From NCBI GenBank assembly GCA_964549625.1, contig CAZJVA010000001.1:62001-126000 (forward strand): a DNA stretch of 64,000 bases, read 5' to 3'. The translations under genes were made by a program, and so were the position numbers. The notes beneath the pieces are model-generated. The model saw nothing but the letters and a program-made list of their open reading frames with translations. It was not told the DNA's origin and did not search any database. Of the stretch, positions 60,401 to 64,000 are shown piece after piece. The number at the start of each line of letters is the position of its first letter. Position 1 is the stretch's first letter. The DNA comes from UBA12474 sp964549625. GTDB taxonomy: Bacteria > Babelota > Babeliae > Babelales > Babelaceae.

Positions 60401-61644
60401 AGGCGTTTGTTGAGAAGTTCTTTCCTCTTGATTTGGAAAAATTTTATCTAAAATTTGTCCCATTGGGAACTCGCTTGGGTGAGGTCACTGTTCCTTTTGG
60501 TATTGGCGGAAGTTTGTATTTAAATCTTTTTGGCAAGACGGTGGGTGCTGACTTGATGTTAGATTCTAACGGAGCTTATGCGGTTGCTTTTGTTGATCCA
60601 ATTGATTGGGGTATTTATAGACTGGTACCGTCAACAACACAGGGCGAGGTGGCAAAAAAACTCGAGGACCAGTACCGAGAGTGGGGCTTGCTTAGCTTTG
60701 CACCGGAACAGGAGCAGGAAAAGAAGGTAAAGTTTGAGGTTTCTGCCCATCTTGAAAAAGGTTTTTCATTATTAACGGATTTTGACCTGATGATAGCCGA
60801 TATGTTTGGGGGGAGCTTTAGAGGAATGGTTTCTTTGCAAAAGGGTTTAGATTTGCAGGGGCATGTTGAGGTTAAGCTTCCTGGGTTGGCTGAGCAACTA
60901 GGGTTACCCGGTGGTGCTGCTAAATTGTGGGTTAAGGGTTGGCAGCTTAATTTTGATAATCCGATAGTAATGCTTTATCAAGGAGATCCAAAAAACATAG
61001 CGTTAGAAATAGGATTTTCGAATAATTTTAGCGAAGCTATTCAGAAAATAGTTCGAGGTGTTTTGGATGGAGCTCAGAATGCAATTGAGAATTCAGTAAA
61101 CGCACTTCTTGAAAATGTCTTGCGCAAAGCTGGTGAGGACGAGTTGTCTTCTCTACGTGGGCGTCGTGACCAAATTTGTGGTGATGTTGGATTATTTGGT
61201 ATTCCTAAAGATATGCCGGGTTGTGCGGTGGCAGAATTGGCTCTGAGGTCTACTGAGTTGCGTAATCAGGCTTTTGCAACGCTTGATCAGGCGGGACTTC
61301 AGGCCTTACCTGATTTAATACGAGGTGGAATAACAACGATATCAGGCTTAGGGCTCGGGGGTATTCGCGCCGGACGTTTTGTTTTTGATACGTTATCTAG
61401 TGGTTTAGAGTTAAAAAAAATCTGGTGGCGCGGATCAGTTGTTGATATAGCCGAGGGCAATATTCCGGGCTTTACGGTTGATGCGATCATTTTTGGCAAG
61501 CATATCACGGGAAATTTGGGTGGAATAGATTTGAGGGATCCTCTTAAGGGCGTGCGTAAGATTGTAGATGATATTGTCGCGTTATTTGCAGGGGAATTGT
61601 CGACGATTCTTAATATCCCACGACCAGAACTTGCTTCTTCATAA
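57418..61644 (+). CDS. Giant exported protein C (third tandem paralogue)
   Basis: Not recognised. A 1408-residue protein starting 25 bases after B, with GGGAG 7 bases before the ATG and a signal peptide (SLLALCTVILCWSLDVSPG). It is closest to A: GDFPQKGRLVG, LSYSGKGIFG, a charged coiled insertion near 155-225 (RRRQKFLSFLEERQEEVLAER), SLARGFPKIFA, VGGAALSNLSFVFSTFKDIETGV, TAVPTLGIGTVIGIIAFFL, FYLKFVPLGTRLGEV, a Cys-x14-Cys pair (QICGDVGLFG to MPGCAVA) and IWWRGSVVDIAEGNIPGF. The strong conservation of long runs between A and C shows selection on a defined fold. It is followed by a terminator. Confidence 0.8.
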   Translation: MKVRSLLALCTVILCWSLDVSPGVQEVYGQTFSQTHSLQDIELLPEKVLANKPKQIRILFPEVGFSPEKAVLPDEELLPEVGMVTLDMEYRADGSVYGKGDFPQKGRLVGTGNVILFSGSFELKDGRLSYSGKGIFGPILIDVSLSQMDFLTIEEKESVDTEVAQSRQLIRRRQKFLSFLEERQEEVLAERVRLEGTEQAQDRWEAEQVSTALDDSAWDDLEKFALLRMWHQFTREEDITDDSTKEDAVLLENVVLVKQAIFTMVPTEGTINLPVGQSHIFKLEKAQLVCRYKEDPYIFSPIVFLGQNAELRLTERQLKATIRIQDGSLTALLPQLEALVPQSVLAQGRFDGLLHISLQEGVEFQGRLFDARNGKPLEISPLPGIIPISLDTIRLVIKPTKEFALQARSEVAGVSAEFFATANKTDGFLSRIVLRPAPVRSFIPQLPAQAFDALFFSGKLEWSKEDGMLLRGKLQQERAEQFPLWGIVFDHGALDFNLSAMQGTIFGQFSAFDLKARGAFSISLGKDPQVSFMGELADTNVESWQPATLESFLQGAKEQVAPFVFKRIRLVGGVESGASPVKSLRNAFDQGKKGAHKAGVMPVLAMTSYVPTGDFSFFCAIMGEAVILNELCYGAVKVQFGGKRSGLLLLAEPSGEWSLARGFPKIFAHDKSDNFIVEYLKNVVGGAALSNLSFVFSTFKDIETGVERGVNIMGMVSYEGALEENPLFRPFLSVSHPLPVYLKKDGRRGIGITVAMVINPIDIQNSVIRMGVGTGDVGIFFRHPDMEEIGFKDLSGDVLFYPFALMGSAKVTILYKGGHAVRPMRVGTEAIIDKFGVGGVISGVGDVDFAKFLPLLIGPVGAQILNQTAVFRDWSLEYKMTWVAIMAIVGAIGTAVPTLGIGTVIGIIAFFLTSIESFGISGGIEIGQGVDPLQAQFFLKGGLDVTSLILEVLYEKPGGFLSLAMFLADVYVQMFTLGMKDKILPEELRDMRKVQAFVEKFFPLDLEKFYLKFVPLGTRLGEVTVPFGIGGSLYLNLFGKTVGADLMLDSNGAYAVAFVDPIDWGIYRLVPSTTQGEVAKKLEDQYREWGLLSFAPEQEQEKKVKFEVSAHLEKGFSLLTDFDLMIADMFGGSFRGMVSLQKGLDLQGHVEVKLPGLAEQLGLPGGAAKLWVKGWQLNFDNPIVMLYQGDPKNIALEIGFSNNFSEAIQKIVRGVLDGAQNAIENSVNALLENVLRKAGEDELSSLRGRRDQICGDVGLFGIPKDMPGCAVAELALRSTELRNQAFATLDQAGLQALPDLIRGGITTISGLGLGGIRAGRFVFDTLSSGLELKKIWWRGSVVDIAEGNIPGFTVDAIIFGKHITGNLGGIDLRDPLKGVRKIVDDIVALFAGELSTILNIPRPELASS

Positions 61645-61650
61645 TTTGAT

Positions 61651-61678
61651 TTAGGGGAGGTTATTAAGCCTCCCCTAA
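61651..61678. terminator. Bidirectional terminator after protein C
   Basis: TTAGGGGAGG (61651-61660) pairs with CCTCCCCTAA (61669-61678) around TTATTAAG; GTTTTATG follows. It lies between the convergent protein C gene and the AAA+ gene. Confidence 0.8.
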
Positions 61679-61688
61679 GTTTTATGTG

Positions 61689-64000
61689 TTACAGAGTTAT
61701 TAGGTAATGTTCTAAATAGACTGAATCTTCGCCTGTCTTGCGTAGCATAAGTTTGTTATCAGGCCCAAAGAATATGTCATCTTCGGCTTTCACGTTACGT
61801 GCGGCTTCTTCCCAGGAGGTAGTTGCGGAGATGTCTTTTTCTTTTGTTAGAATGTATTTGGCCTGAGCAGCGGCACGGGCAAGGTCCATGGTTGCGGTTT
61901 TTGGGAGAATATATCCTAGATAATTATTCAAGCCATTAGCACGGAGCTTTGTGCCGATAAGGTCTTCTGACCTGATGATCGTACGCTTGTATCGTTTTGG
62001 ACTAATTATACCGGTAAGCTCATTAATACTATGCTTGGTTGACAGTCCAAGTGCATAGACAGACATAACGCCATGTGAAACAATCTCTGGTAGTATGCGT
62101 CGCGCTATGGCATTTACACCAAAATGGTCTAAGACGAGCTTTTTAAAATCTTCGCCTTCTTTGTGTGCATAGAGACGACCTATTGCACGAATTTGATTTA
62201 TGGTTAGTCTTTTGGCACCAGCGAAATATTTTCGATACAATTCTTCTGCCGTATTTTCGGCTTCGAGCGTTTTGTTGTTGAGCGTGATAGTATGTTTTGG
62301 TGTAGTTTTGAGCTGTTCTAAGATTGTTAAGAGTCGGTATGTTTGTGCCCGCAAGGTGCTTAATTGTTTAGACTTTTCTTGTCGTGCCATAAATTCAAGG
62401 CAACGAAGCATATCACGCATTTTTTCTGCTTCGATATTCGAAGGGTTGTTTTTAATTAATTTTTCTTTTTGTGCTTTTGCGGTTTGTTGTATTGCTAAGG
62501 CAATAAAGTTTTTTACATCTTCAACGGTGGCATTTTCTTTTTGCGGCAGAGTGTTTGAATCAAAATTTAGGTCGAGGGTTTTTTCGCTCCATAACAATAG
62601 CTTTTGTGCACATTTGTAGATCTGGGCGTGTACTTGCGGCACATCTTTTAGAAGTTGTTTTTGGGTTTTATTTTTGAGGATGTGCGCCGTAGATATTGAT
62701 TGAAGGGATTCTTTAAGGTTTTTGAGTAACGAACTTTTTTCAGGTTCTGTCGACTCGCGGGTTTCTAGATCAGCTTCTTCAAGGTTGTTAATACGGCAAA
62801 ACTCATTTAGGTTGTGTTCCGCGATAATTACTTTTCCAAGGAGTTCTTGCTTTTTATCAGAGTCGCTATCTGCTTGTGCAATATCTTCCCATTTTGCTCG
62901 ATCGGGTTCTTTTGCCGTGAGATCCTCATAGGCTTTCGTGTATGCTTCGAATAGTTTGTTTTTTTGTTTTTCTAAGTGGTTTTGTAGTGTGCGATCAATC
63001 ATGTTTTTGTCGTTGCTATCGGCGAGATTGATTGTTTCTGTTGCAATTATTTCATTGATGACGTTGGTCACTGCACCATTATCGAGCCCTGCTGTTTTGT
63101 GTGCAACATAGGTGGTAAGGGCATCTTGATCAGTAATGAAGCATCGATTGCCACCCTGGCGATGAGCATTGATTATGTTGTCACAGATCTGTATGCGTGC
63201 AAGTAGGTTCGGATATTCTTTTTCAACAAGGCCCCATCCAAAGTTTTTTTGCCTGTTTTTTTTGATTGGCGTTTGGCCTTCTTGCATGTATATGTAGGAA
63301 GGGTTGAAGATGCTTGTTGTTAAGTCTTCTAAGCTGTTTTTAGCTGCTTCAAAGACGTCTTGGGTGAGTTTTCCATCACCGTTATCTTTTGCAAGTCGTT
63401 TTGCTCTGTTGGCAACCTGCTCGTGAATTTCGTATTCCTTTTTGTTTGAGATCATAATTACGACAAAGCCTTGGCTCGTCATTTCGTCTAAGAAATTCAT
63501 GACCATTTTACGCATGTTTGTGTGGTGAGCTTCGTCATTTCCACTATTTTTGAGAATAAAGTTATCGATTTCATCGATAATAATAACGTCACCTTTTTTG
63601 AGCCTGTAGTAGTCAGCAATATTTTGTAACGCTTTGAATTTTTCGTTTACTTCGCCATAAAACTTGCCCTGGAATAGTGCTTCATTAGCGTTTAAAATTA
63701 CTGCATTACGCTCTAATGTGTTGGCAAGTTGTTCTGACCAGAATGTTTTACCCAGGTTAGATTCACCAATGAGTAAAAGTCTGCCTCCAGCGTCTTTATT
63801 TTGTTGCATGTCTTTGACAACGCGGCGAAGTTTGTGCTCTGAGCAGCTGGCTATAAGTTCTTCTGGGGTCATGCGAGGCGCGCTTTTTGGGATATAGGTG
63901 CTGCTGCGGTAGACACCTTCTGCCAGACTTGCATCTCCTGAATCTCCCAGTGGTTGTCCAAGTAGGTTGGCGGGTATTAATTGCCGTTTATAAAGAATGC
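61689..64000 (-). CDS. AAA+ ATPase with long helical C-terminus (start outside window)
   Basis: An AAA+ protein whose frame is open without a stop to the right edge of the window. The ATG at 63872 is therefore internal: at least 42 more residues precede it (including YRSSTYIPKSAPR just before). Counting from that Met, Walker A GESNLGKT is at 36-43, Walker B VIIIDEID at 96-103, sensor 1 at VIMISNKKE, and Arg in NRAKRL a candidate finger. The remaining 550 residues are charged and helical, with a distinct C-terminal domain (EEDDIFFGPDNKLMLRK-type ending, IGRLYAHKEGEDFKKLVLDHFG). The family is not recognised beyond AAA+. It could be a remodelling ATPase; no partner gene is evident. Confidence 0.75.
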   Translation of the reverse strand, partial: ILYKRQLIPANLLGQPLGDSGDASLAEGVYRSSTYIPKSAPRMTPEELIASCSEHKLRRVVKDMQQNKDAGGRLLLIGESNLGKTFWSEQLANTLERNAVILNANEALFQGKFYGEVNEKFKALQNIADYYRLKKGDVIIIDEIDNFILKNSGNDEAHHTNMRKMVMNFLDEMTSQGFVVIMISNKKEYEIHEQVANRAKRLAKDNGDGKLTQDVFEAAKNSLEDLTTSIFNPSYIYMQEGQTPIKKNRQKNFGWGLVEKEYPNLLARIQICDNIINAHRQGGNRCFITDQDALTTYVAHKTAGLDNGAVTNVINEIIATETINLADSNDKNMIDRTLQNHLEKQKNKLFEAYTKAYEDLTAKEPDRAKWEDIAQADSDSDKKQELLGKVIIAEHNLNEFCRINNLEEADLETRESTEPEKSSLLKNLKESLQSISTAHILKNKTQKQLLKDVPQVHAQIYKCAQKLLLWSEKTLDLNFDSNTLPQKENATVEDVKNFIALAIQQTAKAQKEKLIKNNPSNIEAEKMRDMLRCLEFMARQEKSKQLSTLRAQTYRLLTILEQLKTTPKHTITLNNKTLEAENTAEELYRKYFAGAKRLTINQIRAIGRLYAHKEGEDFKKLVLDHFGVNAIARRILPEIVSHGVMSVYALGLSTKHSINELTGIISPKRYKRTIIRSEDLIGTKLRANGLNNYLGYILPKTATMDLARAAAQAKYILTKEKDISATTSWEEAARNVKAEDDIFFGPDNKLMLRKTGEDSVYLEHYLITL

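Overview
The window looks like part of a small, AT-leaning genome of a Gram-negative, probably host-dependent bacterium. It carries BamA, a LolD-type ATPase, a divisome set (FtsL-like, FtsI, FtsQ-like, FtsA, FtsZ) and MurJ. It also carries an unusually large share of genes for exported proteins of unknown function, including ankyrin-like, beta-helix, phospholipase D-like and macrodomain-like products. This mix resembles the Dependentiae (TM6) lineage. That assignment is inference from gene content; I could not run a phylogeny.

Layout. 1-5.4 kb (minus): a partial exported protein, class I aldolase, ftsI, ftsL-like and bamA. 5.6-14.7 kb: cysS (plus), then a minus-strand block of trxA, several exported unknowns, an ankyrin-like protein and tsaD, then a DUF2062 membrane protein and an exported alpha/beta hydrolase. 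14.8-16.1 kb: smpB and ssrA (tmRNA), the two partners of trans-translation. 16.1-19.9 kb: an exported unknown, a cyclase-family hydrolase, glyA, and efp-nusB. 20-24.6 kb: two paralogous exported proteins with macrodomain/PARG-like signatures, separated by a dispersed repeat. 24.7-31.1 kb: uvrB, a beta-helix protein, a helical exported protein behind a structured leader, a PLD-like protein and rlmB. 31.2-37.4 kb: ftsQ-like, ftsA, ftsZ, a candidate small RNA, and secA. 37.5-43.4 kb: an accessory stretch with an exported M48-like protease, two related membrane-anchored proteins (one frameshifted), a 668-residue unknown, a cysteine-rich exported protein and two more copies of the dispersed repeat. 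43.4-61.6 kb: a long plus-strand series of tightly packed genes: an M3 peptidase with a lipoprotein signal, an exported Hsp20-like protein, alr, a deoxynucleoside kinase, lolD, murJ and three giant paralogous exported proteins. 61.7-64 kb (minus): an AAA+ ATPase running off the window.

The most unusual items are these. (1) The tmRNA encodes, in the frame set by its pseudoknot and resume-codon context, a 35-residue tag. It has an uncharged hydrophobic stretch of about 20 residues, then RRK and a terminal FAAA, so it looks like a membrane-inserting or hydrophobic degradation tag. (2) Three tandem giant exported proteins (about 1030-1410 residues) share a modular C-terminal half with a conserved cysteine pair, directly after murJ. 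(3) The macrodomain-like pair is exported, one member has a Q/Y/G/P-rich prion-like N-terminus, and the two genes share a 107-bp identical tract.

No tRNA, rRNA, CRISPR array or transposase was recognised.
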